Assembly: GCA_049282355.1 (NCBI GenBank)
Contig: JBAPTW010000230.1
Span: 1 to 8,728, forward strand
DNA from: JAGTVB01 sp049282355
GTDB taxonomy: Bacteria > Pseudomonadota > Gammaproteobacteria > HK1
Reading direction: 5' to 3'
DNA: 8,728 bases
Shown here: positions 1-7,491 of the stretch, piece after piece
Layout: each line of letters begins with the position of its first letter
How positions within the stretch are numbered: position 1 is the first letter of the stretch
Program-made: the position numbers and the translations under genes
The notes under the pieces: generated by a model
The model's input: the letters and a program-made list of their open reading frames with translations, nothing else
Told to the model about the DNA's origin: nothing
Database searches by the model: none

Positions 1-457
1 CGTCGAGCTGCTGGGGTGAGGCCAGTTTCTTTGTCTCCAGATCGCGGATGCGGCGGTAATTGCGCTCGGCATTGGTCGCTCGGGCACGGGCAGCCTCCAG
101 CTCCGCCTCGAGCTTGTGGATCTCCTCGGGGCGGGTGCCGGCTTCCAGCTCCTTGACTTGTTCCTGCTGTGTCGCCATGTCGGCTTGCGCGGCGTTGCGC
201 TCCAACTCCAGACGTCGGGTGTCGAGGTGGGCCAAGAGCTCGCCTTGGGTTACCTTCGATCCTTCGGTGGCGGACATCTCCGCGATGCGGCCCTCGGCAT
301 CAAAGGCCAGGTTGACCAGTCGTACATCGATGTTCCCATACAGGAGCAAGCGGTTCGCCGATGCCTCATCCGCCCTGCTGTGCTGCCAATACCACCAGCC
401 GCCACCGGCTGCAGCGAGCACGAGGATCAGAATTGGCGCGATGAGACGTCTGTGCAT
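1..457 (-). CDS. HlyD/YbhG-type membrane fusion protein, N-terminal part (cut by window edge)
   Basis: The reverse strand is open from an ATG at 457 to the window edge, giving 152 residues without a stop. Residues about 5-24 form one hydrophobic segment (LIAPILILVLAAAGGGWWYW), a membrane anchor or uncleaved signal. Residues about 38-85 (LLLYGNIDVRLVNLAFDAEG, then EGSKVTQGELLAHLD) match the N-terminal half of the biotinyl-lipoyl-like domain of HlyD-family adaptors. The AGTRPEEI motif (106-113) followed by a charged Ala/Glu/Arg-rich heptad stretch to residue 152 is the first helix of the coiled-coil hairpin. The wording of these motifs is closest to the YbhG/YhiI adaptors, which usually partner an ABC exporter encoded downstream; that partner would lie beyond the left edge. 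In that family the protein sits in the periplasm and links an inner-membrane exporter to TolC. A GAGGA ribosome binding site 7 nt before the ATG supports this start. Family confidence is high; substrate unknown. Confidence 0.9.
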   Translation of the reverse strand, partial: MHRRLIAPILILVLAAAGGGWWYWQHSRADEASANRLLLYGNIDVRLVNLAFDAEGRIAEMSATEGSKVTQGELLAHLDTRRLELERNAAQADMATQQEQVKELEAGTRPEEIHKLEAELEAARARATNAERNYRRIRDLETKKLASPQQLD

Positions 458-464
458 GAACGAA

Positions 465-469
465 TCCTC
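465..469 (-). promoter_or_regulatory. Ribosome binding site of the HlyD-family gene
   Basis: On the minus strand GAGGA lies 7 nt upstream of the ATG at 457. This fixes the start of the truncated adaptor gene and argues against a longer N-terminus. Confidence 0.7.
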
Positions 470-470
470 G

Positions 471-486
471 GATGATGCCCATCATC
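471..486. promoter_or_regulatory. 16-nt perfect dyad GATGATG-CC-CATCATC
   Basis: Seven-base arms around a 2-base centre form a perfect inverted repeat directly upstream of the HlyD ribosome binding site. It could be an operator for a dimeric regulator or, in RNA, a structure next to the translation start; a 2-nt loop is tight, so the DNA-site reading is somewhat better. The symmetry is seen directly; the function is inferred. Confidence 0.4.
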
Positions 487-783
487 TTTAGCGCTGTGTC
501 CAACGACGACTGCTGTGAGCCGCAGATGACAGTTCACAATCCCGGGCTCTTGGTTGAAATAAGCCAGTCTCAATTGTGCAACAGCACCCATGCGTCGACT
601 GACAGCCGTTCGGGAGAGGTAATCGAGGCGAGAAGTGATGTGGAGTAGGCAGTCTGGCGATTCCATTAATGCTGGCCCTGACATCGTTGTTTAGAACCGT
701 CGTCTGATCTCGGTGCGATTGTTGCTGAGCTATCGTTCAAATGGTATTCGGCTATAGGGTTGCGGCTAGCTTCATTGGATAGC

Positions 784-787
784 GAGG
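784..787 (+). promoter_or_regulatory. Ribosome binding site of ftsH
   Basis: GAGG lies 7 nt before the ATG at 795. This favours that start over the in-frame ATG at 828 (codon 12), which has only a weak CAGG upstream. Confidence 0.5.
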
Positions 788-794
788 CCGCTTT

Positions 795-2957
795 ATGCAC
801 GGTATTTATTCATCAGGCAATAGCGTAATGATCAATCAGACGCAATCACCGAACACCCCGAAGCAGCCGGCGCCACCTTCTTCATCGGTAATCTACCTGT
901 GGTGGGTGTTGCTGGCACTGTTACTGTTTTGGAACTTAGCCGCGCCGCTACATCGTCCACTGACATCGCAGGTGGTGAAGATCCCTTACAGTGTCTTTAT
1001 CGAGCAATTGAAGGCCGACAACATCGCCAAGGTGCAAATTCACGGCAGCGAGATTAGCGGCACTTTCGTCAGGGCGGTAACGTGGCCGCCTGCTTCCCCG
1101 CAAGAGCCTGATCAGCATCAGGGCTTTACCGATTCATCCACGGAAACTAAACTAAGCGCCGCCGACGGAACCCACAGTCAAGCGCCCGACGCGTCTGCTG
1201 CGAAGCAAGGGACAAGGGTAGCACACAAGGCAGCGAGCAACGGACAAGGTGAATCCGGCGTCGCACAGGCTTATTCTGCATTCGCGACGGTTTTTCCAGA
1301 GACCGTCGGAGACCCACAGCTTCTGCCTCTGCTGGAAGCGCACGGCGTGCAGGTTGTTGCAGAGCCCCCGCAGACGCACTGGTTCATGCTCTTGTTGATG
1401 AATGCGCTGCCGTTGGTGTTACTGGTCGGCTTCATGTGGTGGATGGGTCAGCGTGCAACCAAGCAACAAGGTAGCATCTTCGGTCTCGGACGGCGACCCG
1501 CGCGCCGTTTCGACAGCAGCCAGCCAAGGGTGACTTTTGCCGATGTGGCCGGTGCGGATGCTGCAAAACAACAGCTGCGAGAAGAAGTGGATTTCTTGAG
1601 CAATCCGGACAAATACCATGCGATCGGTGCACGTATCCCTCGGGGTGTGCTGCTTTCAGGCCCACCCGGCACAGGAAAGACATTGCTGGCACGCGCGGTG
1701 GCCGGTGAGGCCAGCGTGCCATTTTTCAGTATCAGTGGCTCGGAATTCGTGGAGATGTTTGTCGGGCTTGGCGCAAGCCGGGTACGTGACCTTTTTAACC
1801 AGGCGAAGGCGTCGGCACCCGCGATTGTGTTTATCGACGAGCTCGATGCCGTGGGGCGCCGCCGCGGTGCCGGGCTGGGTACCGTCAACGACGAGCGTGA
1901 ACAGACACTGAACCAATTGCTGGTGGAGATGGACGGCTTCGATGAGCGTCAGAACGTCATTGTGTTGGCCGCCACTAACCGGCCCGACGTGCTGGATCCG
2001 GCGTTGCAACGCCCAGGCCGGTTCGATCGTCTGGTCACGGTGGATTTACCGGACCGTACCGGCCGCGAGGGTATCCTGCGAATCCACAGCCAGCCGCTGC
2101 ATCTCGCGCCAGATGTGGACCTGTCCGCACTGGCTGGCACGACCATCGGTATGAGTGGTGCTCAACTCGCTAACCTATGCAACGAAGCGGCCCTCGTCGC
2201 TGCGCGCAACGGCCATCGAGCGGTAACCGCAATGGATTTCGAGGAAGCGCTTGACAAGGTTGTGCTGGGCGATGTGCGCCCCTTGGTGCTCGACGACCGG
2301 GCACGGCAAGTGACGGCCTATCATGAAGGCGGCCATGCTTTGGTCGCCTGGCTAACCCCTTCCGCCGATCCCGTGCATAAGGTCACGATTGTGCCGCACG
2401 GCCAAGCGCTCGGCGTGACTGAGCAGCGTCCCGGTGCGGATCGATACAATTTCCCAAAAAGCTACTTGGTGGCGCGAGTCGCCGTCATGCTCGGCGGTCG
2501 TACGGCGGAGGAAATCGTTGTGGGCGATGTCACCACGGGCGCTGAAAACGACCTCGTCGAGGCCACCCGCCTGGCTCGGCACATGGTGATGTCGTGGGGC
2601 ATGAGCGATTTGGGGTTGGCGGCTTACCGCAGCAGTGGCGAGAATCGTTTCTTGGGCTATGAATTGGGCCAAACTCGGGAGTACAGCGAGACGACGGCGA
2701 CGCAAATCGACCAGGCGGTGCAGCGTTTCCTTGAAGAGCAGCACCAAGTGGTCAAAACGCTATTGATGAACGCCCGGGAACAGCTCGACCGCCTCGCTAT
2801 GGCGCTCCTGGAACAGGAGATGGTCGATCACCGGGAGCTCATTCGACTGCTGGGGCCGCGGCCCAGTGTACCGCTAGCGGCGCCGGCTACCCCGCCGAGA
2901 GAGTTGGCCACCGAATCGACGGAACAACCTGCCATGGTCAATAAGCAACGGCGGTAA
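795..2957 (+). CDS. ftsH: ATP-dependent zinc metalloprotease FtsH, accessory-type
   Basis: A 720-residue membrane-anchored AAA+ protease, of the family that forms hexamers and degrades misfolded membrane proteins and short-lived regulators. Order of parts: cytoplasmic N-tail; TM1 about 32-52; periplasmic domain about 53-195 starting with the usual KIPYSVFIEQL motif; TM2 about 196-217; AAA+ module with Walker A GPPGTGKT (289-296), pore motif FVG (322-324), Walker B VFIDE (345-349) and second region of homology ATNRPDVLDP with arginine fingers R406 and R409; then the M41 protease with zinc motif HEGGH (510-514; most FtsH have HEAGH) and third zinc ligand D586 in TGAEND. All catalytic residues are present. 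It is longer than the roughly 644 residues of E. coli FtsH, mainly because residues about 95-160 are a hydrophilic Ser/Ala/Gln-rich insertion between the membrane segments, plus an extra N-tail and a Pro/Thr-rich C-tail. Because it lies among export genes it is probably a second, accessory FtsH rather than the housekeeping copy; that is inference. It converges with the RND operon. Confidence 0.95.
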   Translation: MHGIYSSGNSVMINQTQSPNTPKQPAPPSSSVIYLWWVLLALLLFWNLAAPLHRPLTSQVVKIPYSVFIEQLKADNIAKVQIHGSEISGTFVRAVTWPPASPQEPDQHQGFTDSSTETKLSAADGTHSQAPDASAAKQGTRVAHKAASNGQGESGVAQAYSAFATVFPETVGDPQLLPLLEAHGVQVVAEPPQTHWFMLLLMNALPLVLLVGFMWWMGQRATKQQGSIFGLGRRPARRFDSSQPRVTFADVAGADAAKQQLREEVDFLSNPDKYHAIGARIPRGVLLSGPPGTGKTLLARAVAGEASVPFFSISGSEFVEMFVGLGASRVRDLFNQAKASAPAIVFIDELDAVGRRRGAGLGTVNDEREQTLNQLLVEMDGFDERQNVIVLAATNRPDVLDPALQRPGRFDRLVTVDLPDRTGREGILRIHSQPLHLAPDVDLSALAGTTIGMSGAQLANLCNEAALVAARNGHRAVTAMDFEEALDKVVLGDVRPLVLDDRARQVTAYHEGGHALVAWLTPSADPVHKVTIVPHGQALGVTEQRPGADRYNFPKSYLVARVAVMLGGRTAEEIVVGDVTTGAENDLVEATRLARHMVMSWGMSDLGLAAYRSSGENRFLGYELGQTREYSETTATQIDQAVQRFLEEQHQVVKTLLMNAREQLDRLAMALLEQEMVDHRELIRLLGPRPSVPLAAPATPPRELATESTEQPAMVNKQRR

Positions 2958-2988
2958 AGCTAGCGACACTTCACTGCGAACACCGCCG
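2949..2988. terminator. Possible bidirectional terminator between convergent ftsH and RND genes
   Basis: CGGCGGT (2949-2955, overlapping the ftsH stop) is exactly complementary to ACCGCCG (2982-2988) across a 26-nt loop. The position between convergent stops suits a terminator, but there is no T-run and the loop is long, so this is a weak call. Confidence 0.3.
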
Positions 2989-3012
2989 GGCTCACAGATT
3001 CTTGCAGCCGAG

Positions 3013-6000
3013 CTACTGCCGTTCCTTAGGCTCGCCATCGTCCACGTGCTCGTTGCCATGGAGGGGGTCTCCCAGCAGGCGACGTACGACGACGAAAAAT
3101 ACCGGCACGAAGAGCACGCCGAGGAGAGTGGCGCCGATCATGCCCCCCATCACGCCGGTGCCGATGGCGTGGCGGCTATTGGCTCCTGCTCCGGTGGACA
3201 ACGTCAGCGGAAGGACGCCTAAGATAAAGGCGATCGACGTCATCAGGATCGGTCGAAAGCGCAGCCGGCACGCCTCTAACGTCGCTTCAGCGAGGCTCGC
3301 CCCACGCTGGCGCAGGGTGTTGGCGAACTCGACGATGAGGATCGCATTTTTCGCTGATAAACCGATGACCGCGACCAGCGCAACCTTGAAATAGACATCG
3401 TTCTCCAGGCCGCGGAGCCACGTGAAGGTCACGGCGCCGAGAACACCGAGCGGCACCACCAGCATGACGGCCACCGGGATCGACCAGCTCTCGTAGAGTG
3501 CCGCCAGGCAGAGAAAAACGACCAGCAGCGAGAGCGCAAAGAGCAACGGCGCCTGTTGCTGAGAGATGATTTCTTGGAAGGATTGTCCGGACCACTCGTA
3601 GCCAATGCCCGCAGGCAGCTTGTTGCTGACGATCGCTTCCATGGCTTGCATGGCTTGGCCGGAACTGAGCCCCGGGGCCGGCTCGCCGTTGATCTGGACC
3701 GAGCCATAACCGTTGTAATGGTCCAGTGCTGGCGATGCCAGCGTCCAGCTGCTGGCGACGACGCTGCTCAATGGAATCATCTGGTCAATACCACCGCTGC
3801 GGCTTGGCACAAAATAGTGGCTCAAGTCTTCGGGGCGGGCGCGATGAGTCGCCTCGGCCTGCAGCATGACTCTTAGCACCCGGCCTTGGTAGTTGAAATC
3901 GTTAGCATAAACGGGCGCCAGCATGAGTCGGATGGCATCGTAAACGTCGGTTATGGAGAGACCCATCGACTCCGTCTGGACACGATCAACGTGCAGGTTG
4001 ACCTTGGGCGCATCCTCCAACTGGTTGGGGCGCACCCCCGACAGGCGTGGGTCCTCGGCGGCCGCCGTGAGCAGCTCATTGCGCGCCTTCATCAGCTTGT
4101 CATGGCCGAGTCCCGCCCGGTCCTCGAGACGGAAATCAAAGCCGCCAAACCGTCCAAGACCGCGTACCGTGGGCAAGTTGACCATGAAAATACTCGCGTC
4201 CTTGATGCTTGCCAACGCACCATTCGCCCAGCCAATGAAGGCCCCAATCTGTTCATTGGGCTCGGTGCGCTCGCTCCAGTCCTTGAGTCGGATGAAGCCG
4301 AGCCCCACATTCTCGCCCTGGCCGACGAAGCTGAAACCGGCCACATCGAGCACCGCCTCGACGGCGGGGTTCTTCGTCAGAATGCCCTCCATCTGGGCCA
4401 GCACCTCTGTGGTGCGCTCGATGGTAGCGCCCGGTGGTAGCTGCACGATCACCAGCGCATAGCCCTGGTCCTCCTGTGGCAGGAAGCTCGAGGGCAGGCG
4501 CGCGAATAGCACTCCGGCCAGCGCTGCGAAGAGGGCGAAAGCGACCATCCAGCGCGGTGTATGGCCGATGGCTTTGGCCACCCGCGCGTTGTAGGTTCGG
4601 CTGATCCACCCGTAGACTCGGTTGAATCCGCGGAAAAAACGGTTCGGCTCGGGGTGGGTTGGTTTGAGCAGGCTGGCACAGAGCGCTGGGGTGAAGCTCA
4701 ACGCCATCAATGCCGACACCGCCATGGAGACGGCGATGGTCAGCGAGAACTGACGGTAGATTTCGCCGACACTTCCTCCGACTAAGGCAATCGGCACAAA
4801 CACCGCCGCGAGTACCAACGTGATCGCCACCACTGCCCCCGTAATCTGGTCCATCGCTTTGCGCGCGGCCTCTTTCGGTGGCAGTCCTTCCTCGCTCATG
4901 ATGCGTTCCACGTTCTCGATGACGACGATGGCGTCGTCGACCACCAGCCCGATGGCCAGCACCAGCGCGAAGAGGGTCAGGACGTTTACGGAAAACCCAG
5001 CGACGTACATGCCAGCAAAGGCACTGGTCAAGGCTACCGGCACCACCAACGCAGGGATCAGGGTGGCACGGAAATTCTGCAGGAACAGCAACATGACCAG
5101 CACCACCAGCGCCGCTGCCTCGACCAGGGTATACAGCACCTCCTGGATGGAGATGCGGATGAACTTGGTGCTGTCATAGGGCACGGTCCAGGTCACACCG
5201 GGTGGGAAATAATTCGCCAGCTCGTCCATTTTGGCTCGCACTTCCTTGGCTACCTGGAGGGCGTTGGCTCCGGGTGCAAGCTGTATCGCGAACCCCGCGA
5301 TGGGATCGCCGTCGAGGCGTGCCTCATGCCCATAACGTTCTGCACCGAGCTCGATGCGGGCGACGTCTCGCAGGCGCACCGTGCTGCCGTCGGCAGCGGT
5401 ACGCAAGATGATATTGCCGAATTGCTCGGCGCTGGTGAAGCGCCCGCCGGTGCTGACCGACGCGGTGATGCCCTGGCCCAGTGGGGCCGGCTCGGCGCCG
5501 ATGGCGCCGGCAGCGACCTGCACGTTCTGGAGGCGCACGGCTGTCAGGGCTTCAGCTGCACTTAGGCCGTAGCCGTGCAGTTTGTCCGGGCCCAGCCAGA
5601 TGCGCATGGCGTACTGGGAGCCGAACTGTGTGGTGCCGCCCACCCCCGGCAAACGTTGCATGGGATCGAGCACCTGGGCAGCAATCAAGTTATTCAGGGC
5701 GTAGCTGTCAAGGTTCGCGCCCTCGGACTGCAATGCGACAACCATCAGGAAATCGGTATTCGCCTTGGCCACGGTGATGCCGTTTTGCACCACTTCCTGG
5801 GGCAGGCGGGGCTCGGCGATACTGAGGCGGTTCTGCACCTGGACCTGGGCGATGTCCGGATCGGTGCCGGTGGTGAATGTCAGGGTAATCTGTGCCGTGC
5901 CGTTGGCGCGTGAGGTGGAGTCGAAATACAGTAGATTGTCGACCCCCGTGAGCTGCTGCTCGATGACCGAAGTGACCGTTTTGTCTAGAACCTCGGCGCT

Positions 6001-6156
6001 CGCGCCCGGATAGGTTGCGTTGATGCTGACTTGCGGGGGCGCGATCGGGGGATAGGCCGCCACCGGCAGGTTGAAAATGGCAACAGTCCCCGCCAGGGTG
6101 ATGAGAATAGCGAGCACCCAGGCAAAAATCGGTCGGTCGATGAAGAAACGGGGCAT
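3013..6156 (-). CDS. RND multidrug efflux pump inner-membrane subunit, AcrB/MexB (HAE-1) type
   Basis: A 1047-residue proton-driven drug exporter of the inner membrane. The start MPRFFIDRPIFAWVLAI is the canonical HAE-1 N-terminus. The frame runs 55 codons further upstream, but that stretch overlaps the adaptor gene and is Pro/Ser-rich, so ATG 6156 is chosen; it has GAGGAAG 8 nt upstream. Numbering matches AcrB closely: proton-relay D407 and D408 lie in GLVVDDAIVVIENVER (TM4), with the TM10 lysine at K936 in IGLSAKNAIL (AcrB K940). Pocket aromatics F136, F178, F608, F610 and F621 align with AcrB F136, F178, F615, F617 and F628; the AcrB F610 position is Leu603. The C-terminus carries the family motif GTGVMGGM followed by VPVFFVVVRR. 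It is the second gene of an operon, 13 nt after the adaptor stop. Drug specificity cannot be read from sequence. An outer-membrane channel must come from elsewhere. Confidence 0.96.
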   Translation of the reverse strand: MPRFFIDRPIFAWVLAILITLAGTVAIFNLPVAAYPPIAPPQVSINATYPGASAEVLDKTVTSVIEQQLTGVDNLLYFDSTSRANGTAQITLTFTTGTDPDIAQVQVQNRLSIAEPRLPQEVVQNGITVAKANTDFLMVVALQSEGANLDSYALNNLIAAQVLDPMQRLPGVGGTTQFGSQYAMRIWLGPDKLHGYGLSAAEALTAVRLQNVQVAAGAIGAEPAPLGQGITASVSTGGRFTSAEQFGNIILRTAADGSTVRLRDVARIELGAERYGHEARLDGDPIAGFAIQLAPGANALQVAKEVRAKMDELANYFPPGVTWTVPYDSTKFIRISIQEVLYTLVEAAALVVLVMLLFLQNFRATLIPALVVPVALTSAFAGMYVAGFSVNVLTLFALVLAIGLVVDDAIVVIENVERIMSEEGLPPKEAARKAMDQITGAVVAITLVLAAVFVPIALVGGSVGEIYRQFSLTIAVSMAVSALMALSFTPALCASLLKPTHPEPNRFFRGFNRVYGWISRTYNARVAKAIGHTPRWMVAFALFAALAGVLFARLPSSFLPQEDQGYALVIVQLPPGATIERTTEVLAQMEGILTKNPAVEAVLDVAGFSFVGQGENVGLGFIRLKDWSERTEPNEQIGAFIGWANGALASIKDASIFMVNLPTVRGLGRFGGFDFRLEDRAGLGHDKLMKARNELLTAAAEDPRLSGVRPNQLEDAPKVNLHVDRVQTESMGLSITDVYDAIRLMLAPVYANDFNYQGRVLRVMLQAEATHRARPEDLSHYFVPSRSGGIDQMIPLSSVVASSWTLASPALDHYNGYGSVQINGEPAPGLSSGQAMQAMEAIVSNKLPAGIGYEWSGQSFQEIISQQQAPLLFALSLLVVFLCLAALYESWSIPVAVMLVVPLGVLGAVTFTWLRGLENDVYFKVALVAVIGLSAKNAILIVEFANTLRQRGASLAEATLEACRLRFRPILMTSIAFILGVLPLTLSTGAGANSRHAIGTGVMGGMIGATLLGVLFVPVFFVVVRRLLGDPLHGNEHVDDGEPKERQ

Positions 6157-6164
6157 CGAGGGGG

Positions 6165-6171
6165 CTTCCTC
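6165..6171 (-). promoter_or_regulatory. Ribosome binding site of the RND pump, overlapping the adaptor stop codon
   Basis: On the minus strand GAGGAAG lies 8 nt before ATG 6156, and its first bases belong to the TGA stop of the adaptor gene (6170-6172). This overlap points to translational coupling and decides the pump start at MPRFF. Confidence 0.8.
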
Positions 6172-7375
6172 AGGTCTTCGGGGTTGCTTGGTGGCCGCTA
6201 CTGTCCCCGGCGGGGGTCTCGGGGACGGCGATGGCGGTTGCCCCCGGATGCAGCTTTTGGACTCCCGACACGACGACTTGATCGCCGTCGGCGAGCCCGC
6301 CGGTAACGACCCAATCGGCACCTGTCAGTTGATGCGTTTGCACGCGCCGCTGCACCACTTGACTATTGGCGTCGACCACGAGCACGTAAGCCCCTGCGCT
6401 GTCGTGCTGAACGGCCGCCTGCGGTAGCACAAAGGCGTTGTCGATGCTGCCTTCGGTCAGGCGCAAGTTGACGAACATGCCAGGCAGCAGACGGCGATCG
6501 GGATTCGGTAGGATGCCGCGCAGCGACACGGTCCCCGTAGCCGGGTCGACAGCGAGATCGGAAAAATCGAGCGTGCCTACGTAGGGGTAGGGCGTACCAT
6601 CCGGCAGTAGGACTTGGATCTTGGTCTTGTTGGCAGGGGGCATGGCGGTTTCGCCCTTCGCCGCCGCCTGCTGCAGCTGCTTGATCTCCGAGATCGACTG
6701 ACTGAAATTCACGTAAATCGGGTCGATCTGTTCAACGGAGGTCAACTGCGTCGCCGTGTCCTGGCCCACCAGGGCCCCTTCGGTCACCAGCGCTCTGCCG
6801 GCGCGCCCGGCGATGGGTGCTGCGACCGTGGCGTAGTCTAAGTCAAGCCGTGCCTTCTCCACATTGGCTTGCGCCTGCTTCACCGCAGCGGCGGTGGTGC
6901 GTTCGCTGGCCAGCGCGTTGTCGAGGTCCTGACGCGAGGCCAAGCTCCTGGACGCCAAACCGGTGTAGCGCTTGGCGGTGGCTGCGGCATTGGTGGCATT
7001 GGCCTTGGCCTGTGCCAGGGCGGCTTGCGCAGCATGTAGCGTCGCCTCCAGCGGCGCCGGATCGATGCGAAACAAAACCTGCCCCTGCTTGACGTCCGTG
7101 CCTTCGCTGTAAGCGCGCGCGAGAACGATGCCAGCTACCCGTGCGCGCACCTCGGCGATGCGCGTCGGCGCCAGTCGGCCGACCAATTCCCGCGTGATGG
7201 GCACAGATTGCGACTGCGCTGGTATCACAGAGACTTCTGGCGTCGACGGTTGAGGGCTGGCGGGCGCGGTCGTTTCGCCGCACGCAGCCAGCAGCAGCAA
7301 GCCTACTGCCACGGCGCCTTGCCGCGTCCTAACCAACAGCGGGGTGTGAGAACTAGCCATGGTCAATCGGTCCAT
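6170..7375 (-). CDS. RND efflux periplasmic adaptor (membrane fusion) lipoprotein, AcrA/MexA type
   Basis: A 401-residue adaptor that would bridge the RND pump and an outer-membrane channel in the periplasm. A signal peptide with hydrophobic core AVAVGLLLLAAC ends in a lipobox LAAC, making Cys32 the likely lipidated residue. Then come the first beta-strands (PITRELVGRLAPTRIAEVRARVAG), the first lipoyl half (about 80-107, ending GQVLFRIDP), an Ala/Gln-rich helical hairpin (about 108-180), the second lipoyl half (DYATVAAPIAGRAGRALVTEG), a beta-barrel (about 213-310, with IDPIYVNFSQS and RRLLPGMFVNLRL) and the membrane-proximal domain (about 311-385, LPQAAVQHDSAGAYVLVVD). These are classic AcrA/MexA signatures. 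The start is uncertain: ATG 7375 (used here) or in-frame ATG 7360, since neither has a strong ribosome binding site; both keep the lipobox. First gene of the operon with the pump. No TetR-type repressor gene lies upstream. Confidence 0.94.
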   Translation of the reverse strand: MDRLTMASSHTPLLVRTRQGAVAVGLLLLAACGETTAPASPQPSTPEVSVIPAQSQSVPITRELVGRLAPTRIAEVRARVAGIVLARAYSEGTDVKQGQVLFRIDPAPLEATLHAAQAALAQAKANATNAAATAKRYTGLASRSLASRQDLDNALASERTTAAAVKQAQANVEKARLDLDYATVAAPIAGRAGRALVTEGALVGQDTATQLTSVEQIDPIYVNFSQSISEIKQLQQAAAKGETAMPPANKTKIQVLLPDGTPYPYVGTLDFSDLAVDPATGTVSLRGILPNPDRRLLPGMFVNLRLTEGSIDNAFVLPQAAVQHDSAGAYVLVVDANSQVVQRRVQTHQLTGADWVVTGGLADGDQVVVSGVQKLHPGATAIAVPETPAGDSSGHQATPKT

Positions 7376-7407
7376 TGCGTCACTCGGTCATGCATGGTCA
7401 TCGTTTT

Positions 7408-7420
7408 ATCCCTTCGGGAT
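7408..7420. repeat. Short hairpin ATCCC-TTC-GGGAT
   Basis: Five-base arms with a 3-nt loop lie about 33-45 nt upstream of the adaptor ATG at 7375. In the adaptor mRNA leader this would form a small stem; there is no T-run after it, so it is not a terminator. Its right arm runs into the 12-bp tandem repeat. Confidence 0.3.
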
Positions 7421-7438
7421 GGAATGCGGGATGGAATG
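7415..7438. repeat. Perfect 12-bp tandem repeat, two copies of CGGGATGGAATG
   Basis: Bases 7415-7426 and 7427-7438 are identical and abut exactly. They lie 40-63 nt upstream of the adaptor start, in the promoter or leader zone of the efflux operon. They could be paired protein-binding half-sites or a slippage duplication; the repeat is certain, the role unknown. Confidence 0.7.
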
Positions 7439-7478
7439 ACAACCGCGTTCCTTGCCTTAAGGGACGCCGTGAATACAC

Positions 7479-7491
7479 CCTTGCGGCAAGG
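7479..7491. promoter_or_regulatory. 13-nt dyad CCTTGC-G-GCAAGG, candidate operator
   Basis: Perfect 6-base arms around one central base, about 104 nt upstream of the adaptor ATG at 7375. A further CCTTGC occurs at 7450-7455. The size and symmetry fit an operator for a dimeric regulator of the efflux operon, but no regulator gene is in the window and no -35/-10 pair could be placed around it. Confidence 0.4.

Larger units (their letters stand above)
458..794. other. Divergent intergenic region between the HlyD-type gene and ftsH
   Basis: This stretch separates two divergently read genes and must hold both sets of 5' signals. Apart from the dyad at 471-486 and the two ribosome binding sites I see no convincing sigma-70 -35/-10 pair and no obvious heat-shock (sigma-32) promoter. 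An 85-residue frame on the minus strand (427-684) overlaps the HlyD start, matches nothing I recognise and is not called. Confidence 0.5.

Noticed and set aside
427..684. 85-residue frame on the minus strand upstream of the HlyD gene
   Set aside because: It overlaps the HlyD start out of frame, lacks a recognisable domain and crosses the dyad and ribosome binding site; most likely chance.
719..760. TTGTTG ... TATAGG as a promoter for ftsH
   Set aside because: The spacing between the two elements is far too long and no better -35 is in reach.
3886..4462. Long plus-strand frames of 184 and 169 codons opposite the RND gene
   Set aside because: Antisense shadows of a clearly real RND gene; no domain or start signal of their own.
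6157..6321. 55-codon N-terminal extension of the RND pump from an ATG at 6321
   Set aside because: It lies inside the adaptor gene, is Pro/Ser-rich, and the family start MPRFFIDRP with a strong ribosome binding site follows at 6156.
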